Part shown: positions 17,863 to 28,403 of the stretch, piece by piece
Layout: every line of letters begins with the position of its first letter
Numbering within the stretch: position 1 is the first letter of the stretch
Source: DAOTUB01 sp034437455
Lineage (GTDB): Bacteria; Chloroflexota; Anaerolineae; B4-G1
Direction of reading: 5' to 3'
Length of the DNA: 64,000 bases
Assembly: GCA_034437455.1 (NCBI GenBank)
Contig: DAOTUB010000225.1
Span: 1 to 64,000 of the forward strand
Made by a program: the position numbers and the translations under genes
Notes under the pieces: model-generated
Database searches by the model: none
What the model saw: only the letters and a program-made list of their open reading frames with translations
Told to the model about the DNA's origin: nothing

Positions 17863-18139
17863 CAGTCACATCCTTTCAAGTTGCCCATTGCTCACTGCCT
17901 TGGGAACTGTGCAAGGTATCATACCCAAGGATTGGAGCCTGGTTCTGGTTCACGTATGCACGTATGCTAGTATAGTGTAGCCGAATTTTGCCGAGATGTC
18001 GGTTACAGTTGCGTTGCAATTTCCTAACGGATGGGAGAAAAAGGTTACGAGGCCAAGACAACGGCATATTTGCAATCATATGCCCGGTAAAGAAACGGAG
18101 TGTTTCTGTAAGCCAAGCGGCAAAAATCAGTTTTGCTTG

Positions 18140-19357
18140 TCACTTTAATACGACGCCGCATATAGATACCAACGAAGTACCCTTTTCGTCGGCAGGACAA
18201 CGCTCGTGAGACACCAACTCTCCCTCGACTGGATCCAGGAGGCGTAGCGCCAGGTAGATGGGCGGCAGCCCACACACATTGCGCCGGTCGCCGTCCCGCT
18301 TGAGCGCCGCGTAGAACCCCTGCCCATCGCCCGCGCACATCCGCTCGATCAATTCCTCGTCAGCCGTTTGCAGCCGGGCACGTCCCGCCCAATCGAGAGG
18401 CTGGCCGCCAAAGGCCGGGCCGACGTGCGAAAGGTCGCCCGCCGCCACGACGACAGTTCGCCGTTCGACCATCGTCTGCCGGAGCCTCTCCAGTAGCGCC
18501 GCGATGACCGGGTCGTCTTCCAATGCTTCCTCGCCGCGCAGAAAATGGCCGAACGAACCACACAGGATCGGCAGCAGTTCGCACGGCTGCCCCTCGCGAA
18601 TGTGGTGCAGCCAGACCGCCGCCAATTCGATGGAGTGTTCGCTGCGATGGTGGAGTTCGTCGGCAAAGGCGATCTCTGGACCCATCGCCTGGGCCAGCGC
18701 GTCCACGGCATCCCGTGCCGTCGGTAGGACGCCGAATGGCGTGGCATAATGTTGACGAGTCAACGTCAAACTGCCATCGTCTCCAAAGTGGTCGGTGCCC
18801 AGCAGCACGACCAACTCAGCCGCCTTGACCATCTCCGCCGCGCGCTTCCAGACACCGGCATAGACCGACCCGCCGCGTGCATAATCAATGTGTGGGCTGA
18901 CCAGACCGCGGCTATTGGCTAGATTTATACACACATCCTCCACCCCGTCGAGGTAGCCTTGCAGCAGGCGACGCAATGCATCCGCCTCGGCCGGGTACGA
19001 TTTCCCGGCCAAGCTTGACGGTCGAAAGGGAGCTTGACGGTACTCGATCCGCGCGCGTTCTCGCGCCTGGATGAAACGCTCGTTATCCAGTAAAAACGCC
19101 TCGTCGAATGTGGTCAGGAGTTGTTCCAGGATACCTGGTCCGACTCGCAGGCCGTACCGGATGGCGAAAGCCGCACATAGCCCGCCGACATCTCGCGTCC
19201 CGTCGCACAGTATCAGTACAGGAGCCAGTTGCTGGGGTATGACGACGGATCCCGCGGCTAGTTGCAGTGGATCGCGCAGTAAGATAGAGGGACGGCCGCC
19301 GTGAACGACCGGGCGCGCGTCCACGGTGCGTAATTTGGGTAGTTGGCTGTTGTTCAT
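18140..19357 (-). CDS. Memo family protein (AmmeMemoRadiSam system protein B-like) with N-terminal extension
   Basis: A 405-residue protein. Residues from about 115 to the end match the MEMO1/AmmeMemoRadiSam B family, a LigB-dioxygenase-like fold: LVSPHIDYARGG, VVLLGTDHFGDDG, HHRSEHSIELAAVWL, ILCGSFGHFL and AAGDLSHVGPAFGG carry the conserved His residues that could bind metal. Residues 1-110 are an extra domain with a LRTVDARPVVHGG start and a helical body of unknown role, perhaps PqqD-like. The usual AmmeMemoRadiSam partners (radical SAM protein and AMMECR1 protein) are not in the window. The stand-alone arrangement is common in Chloroflexota. A weak terminator stem (AGAAAC/GTTTCT) lies just beyond the stop. 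Confidence 0.78.
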   Translation of the reverse strand: MNNSQLPKLRTVDARPVVHGGRPSILLRDPLQLAAGSVVIPQQLAPVLILCDGTRDVGGLCAAFAIRYGLRVGPGILEQLLTTFDEAFLLDNERFIQARERARIEYRQAPFRPSSLAGKSYPAEADALRRLLQGYLDGVEDVCINLANSRGLVSPHIDYARGGSVYAGVWKRAAEMVKAAELVVLLGTDHFGDDGSLTLTRQHYATPFGVLPTARDAVDALAQAMGPEIAFADELHHRSEHSIELAAVWLHHIREGQPCELLPILCGSFGHFLRGEEALEDDPVIAALLERLRQTMVERRTVVVAAGDLSHVGPAFGGQPLDWAGRARLQTADEELIERMCAGDGQGFYAALKRDGDRRNVCGLPPIYLALRLLDPVEGELVSHERCPADEKGTSLVSICGVVLK

Positions 19358-20097
19358 TTACTAATCTGGACTTGATCCTTTTGTAAATTATGAAGAAGCA
19401 GGGTAAGCTATGGCATCTCTCGACCAGGAGGAGGTCCAATACTCACCCTGCCAGAAACCTATTATACACTGATTTCGAAATTTGCGCTCGTCTTTTCCAA
19501 ACGCGTTTGGCGTTGGGCGCATCTAAAACTTGGGGGAGTATCCATTAAAGACCCCATCTAGCGCCGGTCGAGTAGGCTCGGAGGGCCGTATCGAGACCAA
19601 GCGGGTGATCTGTAGAGCCGCTCGCTTCACTTCGACGACGGATACTTCGTCCGCGCTCAGTACAAGGGTTTCGATACACGCGAAGCTTTGCTTCAATGGC
19701 ATTCAACAGCGCTCGCTCTCCCAAGATTTGTGCATGTCCATGAGAAACGGATAAGCGGATAGGTCTCGGTTCTGCCAGACACTGCAATCACCACTGGGCG
19801 CTTTCGCTGAGGGCGTGTCCATACGATGAACCAGTAAGCGTTGAGGAAATTGTCTAGCTGGGTCAATGATGACGAGGATGAATGTCTTCATCCGTTTATC
19901 CGCCGCCTATTTGCTGCACCAACAAGGCGGTAAACAAATACCTTCAGAAATTGCCGATGCTTCAGATCTTCCGTGGGTTGGCCCTTCAATGGCCGGCCTT
20001 TGCTTTCCAGGAGCTTGTCCCCAATGTGTGACGGTCGCCTCTACCTTGTTTGCGCTTCATCATCGGGATGGTATAATGGCCCGTCAGGAGATCGAAC
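19358..20097. other. 740-bp gene-free region with dispersed repeat words
   Basis: No credible gene. It contains a GGTCGAGTAGG ... CGTATCGAGACC type palindrome (about 19568-19600), a partner word GGGTTTCGATACACG (about 19667-19681), and a 48-bp word at about 19885-19932 related to one at 56551-56606. A -10-like TATAAT (20072-20077) lies before recO with only a poor -35. Confidence 0.45.
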
Positions 20098-20901
20098 GTG
20101 AGCACTGGACGGCTGTACCAAACCGAGGGCGTTGTGATACACCGGCGCGATCAGGGCGATGCGGATCGTGTCTTGGCGCTGTGCACGCCGTCGGGCAAGG
20201 TCGCCGTCCTCGCCAAGGGAGCGCGCAAAGTGCGCAGCCGAAAGGCGGGGCACATTGAGCTGTTCAGCCGTTCCAATTTCGTGCTCTCGCGGGTGCAGAA
20301 CTATTGGGATATCATCAGCCAAGCCGAGACCATCGAGCCTCACGCTTTACTGCGCGGCGACCTGTTGCGGGGGACGTATGCGCGCTATGCTGTCGAGCTG
20401 CTCGATCAGTTCTTTACCGAGGGGGAAGGCGGCCCGGCGCTGTTTGACCTGCTCAACCACACGCTCGCCTGGCTGTGCGAGGATGATGACCTGGATCTGA
20501 TCGCTCGCTTCTACGAGCAACACCTGCTGGGGCTGGCGGGGTTCCGCCCAGAGTTGAACGTTTGCGTGGGCCAGCACGGGCAGCGTGTCCCGCTTCGACC
20601 GCGCGAGCCGATAGAGGACGCACGGTCTTATGGCTTTGATCCGGAGCGAGGCGGGGGATTGTGTCGCAACTGCTATGCCGAAAACGAGCAACGCCAAGTC
20701 GTGCCGCTTTCACCCGCTGGCCTGTGGCTCTTGCAAGAGTGCCAGCGAGGTCCGTATACCAAATTGCGCGCGCAATCGATCGCGCCCACGTTGCACGATG
20801 AGGTAGAGCGCGTGATGCAACGGTATATCACCTATCACCTGGAACAAGATGTGAGAGCAGGGGTGTTCCTGCGGCAGTTGAAACGGGGTAGGGGTAAATA
20901 A
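20098..20901 (+). CDS. recO: DNA repair protein RecO
   Basis: A 267-residue RecO, the mediator that loads RecA in the RecFOR pathway and anneals SSB-coated strands. The N-terminal OB-fold begins QTEGVVIHRRDQGDADRVL, with GKVAVLAKGARKVRSR following. The helical C-terminal part carries a partial zinc site: the usual four-cysteine pattern is reduced, with LCRNC near residue 190 and a single Cys in NVCVGQHG near 156. GTG start at 20098 with CAGGAG upstream. The TAA stop overlaps the left flanking repeat of a MITE-like element, so the 3' end of the message now carries that element's hairpin. Confidence 0.88.
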   Translation: MSTGRLYQTEGVVIHRRDQGDADRVLALCTPSGKVAVLAKGARKVRSRKAGHIELFSRSNFVLSRVQNYWDIISQAETIEPHALLRGDLLRGTYARYAVELLDQFFTEGEGGPALFDLLNHTLAWLCEDDDLDLIARFYEQHLLGLAGFRPELNVCVGQHGQRVPLRPREPIEDARSYGFDPERGGGLCRNCYAENEQRQVVPLSPAGLWLLQECQRGPYTKLRAQSIAPTLHDEVERVMQRYITYHLEQDVRAGVFLRQLKRGRGK

Positions 20902-21005
20902 AAATATGGGTGTGTTTCAAATGGGTTGAGTAGTCGCGCTTTCCATAGCGCGCGGTATGGAAACCGCGACTACCTCCAACTGAAATGAAATACACCCATA
21001 AAAAT
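20900..21005. mobile_element. MITE-like element between recO and glyQS
   Basis: A 94-bp element (20906-20999) with 14-bp terminal inverted repeats ATGGGTGTGTTTCA and TGAAATACACCCAT (one mismatch). It encloses a second palindrome (20930-20973) of the family seen at 69-122. It is flanked by the direct repeat AAAAAT (20900-20905 and 21000-21005), which looks like a target-site duplication. It has no coding capacity and may act as a bidirectional terminator or RNA hairpin. Confidence 0.6.
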
Positions 21006-21028
21006 ATTGATACAGGAAGGACATATTG

Positions 21029-24000
21029 ATGCAGAACCAAAAAATTAGACCATTGACATTCCAACAAGTCATCCTCTGCCTGCAAGATTACTGGGCCGAG
21101 CGCGGCTGTCTGATCTGGCAACCCTACAGCGAAAAGGTCGGCGCGGGGACATATAACCCCGCCACTGTGTTGCGCGTGCTGGGGCCGGAGCCCTGGAACG
21201 TGGCCTACGTCGAGCCTTCGTACCGGCCCGACGACGGCCGCTATGGAGACAATCCCAACCGTATGCAACTCTTTTACCAGTACCAGGTCATCCTCAAGCC
21301 CGACCCGGGCAACCCCCAGGAGATCTACCTGGAGAGTTTGTACGCGCTGGGTATCCGCCCTGAGGAGCACGACATCCGCTTCGTCGAGGACAATTGGGAA
21401 AGCCCGGCGCTGGGAGCCTGGGGACTGGGGTGGGAGGTCTGGCTGGATGGTCAGGAGATCACCCAGTACACGTATTTTCAGCAGGCGGGCGGCTTTGCAC
21501 TCGATCCAGTCTCGGTGGAACTGACCTATGGTCTGGAGCGGATCGCGATGGTGCTCCAGGAGGTACGTTCGGTCTGGGAGATTGACTGGGATGGCGCTCG
21601 CACCTACGGTGAGGTTCTCCTCCAGCCAGAGATCGAGAACTGTCGCTACGGTTTCGAATTGGCCGATGTGGAGCGGTTGACGCAGATGTACGATCTCTAC
21701 GAGGCCGAGGCGCGCAATTGCCTGGACGCTGGACTGGTCACTCCTGCCCACGACTATGTCTTGCGTTGTTCCCACACGTTTAACCTGCTCGACACACGAG
21801 GCGCTATCGGCGTGACCGAGCGAGCGACCTACTTCCACCGCATGCGCGATCTCTCGCAGCAGGTGGCGGAGGCTTTTGTGGAGCAGCGACAGCATTCGGA
21901 ATATCCCTGGCTGAAAGAAGAGCAGGAAGCAGGAAGCAAGAAACAAAAAGCTCCCATATCCGACATCCAATCTCCCACCTCCTTTGTACTGGAGATTGGA
22001 ACGGAGGAGCTGCCTGCTGGCGATCTGGATGATGCCCTGGCGCAACTGCGCGAAATAGCGCCAGCTCGTCTGGCGGAGGCGCGGCTCGACTATGACAGTC
22101 TGCGCGTGCTGGGCACCCCTCGGCGATTGGTGGTGCTCGTCGAGGGATTGGCTCCGCGACAACGGCCGATCGAGGAAGTAGTAAAGGGGCCGCCGGTCCG
22201 CGTGGCCTTTGATGCTGAGGGCCAACCGACGAGGGCCGCCGAAGGATTCGCCCGCAAGCAGGACGTGAGTGTGGACGCGCTGGAGGTACAAGAAATAGAC
22301 GGCGGCGAATACATGGTGGCGACCCGACGGGAGGAAGGGCAACCCGCCGCCGAGGTATTGACCACGCTCCTGCCCGAATTGATCGCCAGTTTGCATTTCA
22401 AAAAGAGCATGCGCTGGAATGAGAGCAACGTCTCCTTCTCGCGGCCCATTCGTTGGCTGGCAGCTCTGCTGGGCGACGCCATCGTCCCCTTCGAGTATGC
22501 CGGCGTATCCAGTGGACGTGCCAGCTATGGCCCTCGCCCAGAAGGTTCACCCGAGTTCGAGATCGGACAGGCGGAGGATTATCTGGCACTGCTGGCCCGG
22601 CATCACATCGTGGCCGATCCTGACGAGCGACGCGCCATCATCGCCGAGCAAGCAGCGCGATTGGCAGAGAGCGTTGGAGGGAAGATCCCCGACGATCTAG
22701 TGCTCTTGAATGAGGTCACGAACCTGGTCGAGCAACCCCATTCCTTTCTGGGCCGCTTTGAGGAAAAATACCTGAGCCTGCCCGCCGACGTGCTCGTCGC
22801 GGTGATGAAAAAACACCAGCGGTATTTCCCCGTTGTGGATGGGGAGGGTCGCCTGTTGCCATACTTTGTCGCCGTGCGCAACGGGGGCGAAGAGCACCTG
22901 GGCATCGTGCGCCGGGGCAGCGAGGAGGTCATCCGCGCCCGGTTCGCCGACGGGTACTACTTCTATCGTGAGGATACCAGGAAATCGCTGGAGGAATTTC
23001 TCCCGCGCCTGGCGACGCTCACGTTCCAGGAGCAGCTAGGCTCGATGCTCGACAAAACCCGGCGGCTGGAGCAACTGACCCCGCAACTGGCCGAAATGTT
23101 GGGCTTGAGCGATGAGGAGACCGAGACCGCCCGGCGGGCGGCCCATCTCTGCAAGGCCGACCTGGCGACGCAGATGGTGGTCGAGTTCACCAGCTTGCAG
23201 GGGGTGATGGGGCGGGAATACGCGCTCAAATCGGGCGAGTCGCCTGAGGTGGCCAAGGCCATCTTTGAACACTACCTGCCTCGCTCCGCTGACGACGCGT
23301 TGCCTCAGGATAAGCCGGGCCTGGTGGTGGGGCTGGCAAATCGGTTGGATAGCCTGGCGGGTCTCTTTGCGGTGGAACTCGTCCCCACCGGCTCGGCGGA
23401 TCCGTACCACCTGCGGCGGGACGCCCTCGGCCTGGTGCAGAATCTACTGGCTCACGAGCTGCCTTTCTCGGTGCGGGAGGGGCTGGCGGCGGCGGCCCGC
23501 CTGCTGCCGGTCGAGGCCCCGACAGATGTGCTTGCAGCGGCGCTCGATTTTGTCGTCGAGCGGCTGCGGGGCTACCTGCGTGAGCAGGGTTTCAACTACG
23601 ACGTGGTGGACGCGGTGCTGGCGGCGCGAGGCGACGATCCCTTCCGCGCCCGCCAAGCCGTCGAGGAGCTTTCCCGCTGGGTCGCCCGCGACGATTGGAG
23701 CCGCATCCTCGACAACTATGCCCGCTGCGTGCGCATCACCCGCGACCTGGAGGAGCGGTTCACCCTCGACCCGGCGCGCTTCGTCCAGCCCGCTGAGGAG
23801 GAGCTTTACGCCGCCTACCAGGAGGCCAGAGCGCAGCTCTCGGAGCAAACGGTGGACGAGTTCCTCACCGCCTTCCTGCCGATGGTGGATGTGATCGACG
23901 GCTATTTTGCCAAAGAGTCGGGCGTGATGGTGATGGCGAAGGAACAAAAGTTACGGGAGAATCGGCTGGCGCAACTCCAGCACATCGCGGCACTGGCCGA

Positions 24001-24037
24001 AGGTATCGTGGATTTGAGCAGGGTGGAGGGGTTCTAA
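21029..24037 (+). CDS. glyQS: glycyl-tRNA synthetase, fused alpha and beta subunits
   Basis: A 1002-residue fusion of the bacterial-type GlyRS subunits, charging tRNA-Gly. Residues 1 to about 295 are GlyQ: LTFQQVILCLQDYWAERGC, LIWQPYSEKVGAGTYNPAT and EPSYRPDDGRYGDNPNR hold the class II aminoacylation motifs. From about 319 (VLEIGTEELPAGDL) the rest is GlyS, with its HD-like domain and C-terminal anticodon-binding domain (RVEGF end). The junction (about 296-318; bases 21914-21980) is low-complexity and built from words such as GAAGCAGGAAGCA, resembling intergenic repeats. Fused GlyRS is known from chlamydiae and some other phyla. ATG at 21029 with AGGAAGGA upstream. It has no T-box of its own. 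Confidence 0.92.
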   Translation: MQNQKIRPLTFQQVILCLQDYWAERGCLIWQPYSEKVGAGTYNPATVLRVLGPEPWNVAYVEPSYRPDDGRYGDNPNRMQLFYQYQVILKPDPGNPQEIYLESLYALGIRPEEHDIRFVEDNWESPALGAWGLGWEVWLDGQEITQYTYFQQAGGFALDPVSVELTYGLERIAMVLQEVRSVWEIDWDGARTYGEVLLQPEIENCRYGFELADVERLTQMYDLYEAEARNCLDAGLVTPAHDYVLRCSHTFNLLDTRGAIGVTERATYFHRMRDLSQQVAEAFVEQRQHSEYPWLKEEQEAGSKKQKAPISDIQSPTSFVLEIGTEELPAGDLDDALAQLREIAPARLAEARLDYDSLRVLGTPRRLVVLVEGLAPRQRPIEEVVKGPPVRVAFDAEGQPTRAAEGFARKQDVSVDALEVQEIDGGEYMVATRREEGQPAAEVLTTLLPELIASLHFKKSMRWNESNVSFSRPIRWLAALLGDAIVPFEYAGVSSGRASYGPRPEGSPEFEIGQAEDYLALLARHHIVADPDERRAIIAEQAARLAESVGGKIPDDLVLLNEVTNLVEQPHSFLGRFEEKYLSLPADVLVAVMKKHQRYFPVVDGEGRLLPYFVAVRNGGEEHLGIVRRGSEEVIRARFADGYYFYREDTRKSLEEFLPRLATLTFQEQLGSMLDKTRRLEQLTPQLAEMLGLSDEETETARRAAHLCKADLATQMVVEFTSLQGVMGREYALKSGESPEVAKAIFEHYLPRSADDALPQDKPGLVVGLANRLDSLAGLFAVELVPTGSADPYHLRRDALGLVQNLLAHELPFSVREGLAAAARLLPVEAPTDVLAAALDFVVERLRGYLREQGFNYDVVDAVLAARGDDPFRARQAVEELSRWVARDDWSRILDNYARCVRITRDLEERFTLDPARFVQPAEEELYAAYQEARAQLSEQTVDEFLTAFLPMVDVIDGYFAKESGVMVMAKEQKLRENRLAQLQHIAALAEGIVDLSRVEGF

Positions 24038-24052
24038 ATACCCCCGCAGAAT

Positions 24053-24080
24053 TTGACTTTACCTTGCTAGAGAGTATAAT
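24053..24080 (+). promoter_or_regulatory. promoter of the pyruvate phosphate dikinase gene
   Basis: TTGACT (24053-24058) and a perfect TATAAT (24075-24080) with 16-bp spacing. The predicted leader is about 114 bases long, much longer than others in this window, and contains a terminator-like hairpin. Confidence 0.75.
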
Positions 24081-24108
24081 TGTTATCTTGAAAGCGTCGG
24101 CGCACTTT

Positions 24109-24149
24109 AGCGAGCATCTCGCGAGATCGAGCGTTTGATGCTCGCTTTT
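24109..24149 (+). terminator. leader hairpin / possible attenuator before ppdK
   Basis: AGCGAGCATC (24109-24118) pairs perfectly with GATGCTCGCT (24137-24146), and the stem runs directly into TTTT. A second small stem (TCTCGCGAGA) can form in the loop. Its place between a strong promoter and the ppdK ribosome-binding site suggests transcription attenuation. A terminator for the preceding glyQS transcript is also possible. Confidence 0.5.
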
Positions 24150-24200
24150 ATGTGCCTGTGGATTCAATCACGTTAGTTTATTTTTTGAGGAGGAAAAGCT

Positions 24201-26957
<2,757 letters not shown>

Positions 26958-26980
26958 GCGAGTTTTTCAGTTGAAAAGAC

Positions 26981-27020
26981 GAGGGTGCTTTCTAAACAGA
27001 AAGCACCCTCTTATTTTTTA
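26981..27020 (+). terminator. strong intrinsic terminator after ppdK
   Basis: GAGGGTGCTTTCT (26981-26993) and AGAAAGCACCCTC form a perfect 13-bp stem with an AAAC loop, followed by TTATTTTTT. It lies 23 bp after the ppdK stop. Confidence 0.9.
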
Positions 27021-27040
27021 GCACAATCCGACCATCTACC

Positions 27041-27237
27041 GGGAAACCACACTCTACACCACCCGCGCCCGCACCTTGTCGTTGATCTGCACGATTAGCG
27101 TGATCACCTCCTCGGCGGCCAGTTCGGCGTCGAACTGCGGCCACGATTGCTGGTGGATGCTGTACGGTCGCCCAAGCCGCGCCCACAACTCCTCCGCGAT
27201 GTGCGGGCAGCAGGGAGCCAGCAGCAGGAGCAATGTC
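27041..27237 (-). pseudogene. truncated duplicate of the leuS 3' end
   Basis: The segment 27064-27237 matches 46499-46671 (C-terminal part of leuS) with only about ten differences in some 170 bases, in the same orientation. The preceding bases (27037-27063, ACCGGGAAACCA core) match the sequence just past the leuS stop (46341-46365). About 135 bp of leuS coding sequence is missing between the two blocks. The leuS stop codon (read TAG) is altered here. The fragment cannot encode a functional synthetase. It shows that a copy of the leuS end, including downstream sequence, was moved here and then suffered an internal deletion. Confidence 0.85.
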
Positions 27238-27437
27238 CTTGGGTGTCAAGCCGATTGCGACGGTATCGCTCGTTTTCCTTGCGACACAACTTGGCCAGAT
27301 CTTGGAGAGATTTCGTTCATGGTCAAAGCGGGCATGTCTCAGTACAATTCTGAAGCGCGTGCTGAAAGCGACTGGGGAAGTGTCAGGGTGACGCTCCCTT
27401 GCTGGTTATCTGAGGCGGTTTTCTCCAGGGGTCAGGT
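27238..27437. other. gene-free 200-bp tract next to the leuS fragment
   Basis: No supported gene. The minus strand has broken frames in which short basic stretches (LCRKENERYRRNRL) look like decayed transposase, but no family can be named. It separates the leuS fragment from the corrinoid methyltransferase cluster. Confidence 0.3.
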
Positions 27438-28346
27438 TCAGGAATGCACAGCCTGGGCGATGGCGGCGATGTGCGCCGGGGTCGAACCGCAGCAGCCCCC
27501 GACGATCCGCGCCCCCAGCGCGACGAACCGGCGGGCATACTCCGCCATATCCTCCGGCGAGGCGTCGTACACCGTCTCTCGGTTCACCATGCGCGGCACT
27601 CCTGCGTTCGGCTTGGCGATGAGGAACGCCTGGGGCGCGACCTCGTGCATCTTGGTGATAGCTCCCTCGGTCATCTCCAGCGTCGCGCCGCAGTTGGCGC
27701 CGAGTGCGTCCACGTCCAGCTTCAGCAATGTCTCTGCCGCTTGCTCGGGACGCACGCCCATGTTCGTCCGCCCGCCGCGGTCGAAGGAGAGGGTGGCGGT
27801 GACGGGGCACCGTCCCGTAGGGGCCGACGCCCCTGCGGGAATGCCAGACGCGACTCGCTGCGCTCCTTCGACGGCAGCCCGCACCTCGTTCAGGTCGGAC
27901 ATGGTCTCGATGTAAAGCACGTCCACCCCGGCCTCGGCCAACGGCGCGGCCTGCTCGGCAAAGATCTCCACCGCCTGCTCGTAGGTGATCGTGCCCAGCG
28001 GAGCCAAAAGCTCCCCCAACGGGCCGATGTCGCCGCCCACGTACGCCTTGCCATCGGTGGCCTCGCGGGCGATCTCGACCGCCCGGCGGTTGATCTCGGC
28101 CACGCGGTCCGCCAGCCCCGCTCGCTCCAACCGCGTCCGCGTTCCGCCGAAGGTGCAGGTCAGGATCAGGTCAGACCCCGCCTCGACGTAGGCGCGCTGC
28201 ACACCGCGCACCGCGTCGGGGTTCTCAAGCAGCCATCCTTCGGGGGACGCACCGATAGGCAATCCCGCCGCCTGCAACATCGTGCCCATCGCGCCGTCGG
28301 CGACGATGACGTCGCCGCTCTTCAATCTTGAAAGGATGTCCTCCAT
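27438..28346 (-). CDS. homocysteine S-methyltransferase family protein
   Basis: A 302-residue Zn-dependent methyltransferase domain like the N-terminal domain of MetH or BHMT. It would accept a methyl group onto a thiol such as homocysteine. Visible blocks: VIVADGAMGTMLQAAG, LILTCTFGGTRTRLE, the first zinc Cys in LGANCGAT near 226 and the Cys pair in IVGGCCGSTPAHI near 286. It stands alone rather than as part of full-length MetH. Residues about 167-181 (SGIPAGASAPTGRCP) are encoded by an inserted palindrome (27804-27845) that breaks the normal spacing before VTATLSFDRGGRTNMG. Start at 28346 with GGAGG upstream; the longer frame to 28397 has no ribosome-binding site. It is downstream of mttB and mtbC homologues, so it may receive methyl groups from the corrinoid protein. 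Confidence 0.8.
   Translation of the reverse strand: MEDILSRLKSGDVIVADGAMGTMLQAAGLPIGASPEGWLLENPDAVRGVQRAYVEAGSDLILTCTFGGTRTRLERAGLADRVAEINRRAVEIAREATDGKAYVGGDIGPLGELLAPLGTITYEQAVEIFAEQAAPLAEAGVDVLYIETMSDLNEVRAAVEGAQRVASGIPAGASAPTGRCPVTATLSFDRGGRTNMGVRPEQAAETLLKLDVDALGANCGATLEMTEGAITKMHEVAPQAFLIAKPNAGVPRMVNRETVYDASPEDMAEYARRFVALGARIVGGCCGSTPAHIAAIAQAVHS
27804..27845 (-). repeat. in-frame palindromic element, copy in the homocysteine methyltransferase gene
   Basis: A 42-bp element with arms CCCGTAGGGGC and GCCCCTGCGGG around CGAC. It is exactly 14 codons and leaves the frame open. It matches the complement of 29286-29327 at 34 of 42 positions. The encoded residues (14, from GIPAG to GRCP) are absent from the usual family spacing. 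Confidence 0.75.
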
Positions 28347-28403
28347 TGCTATACCTCCAAAAACGACTCCACTTGTTTTACTAGTGGGAGCAAGCAAAGC
28401 ACA

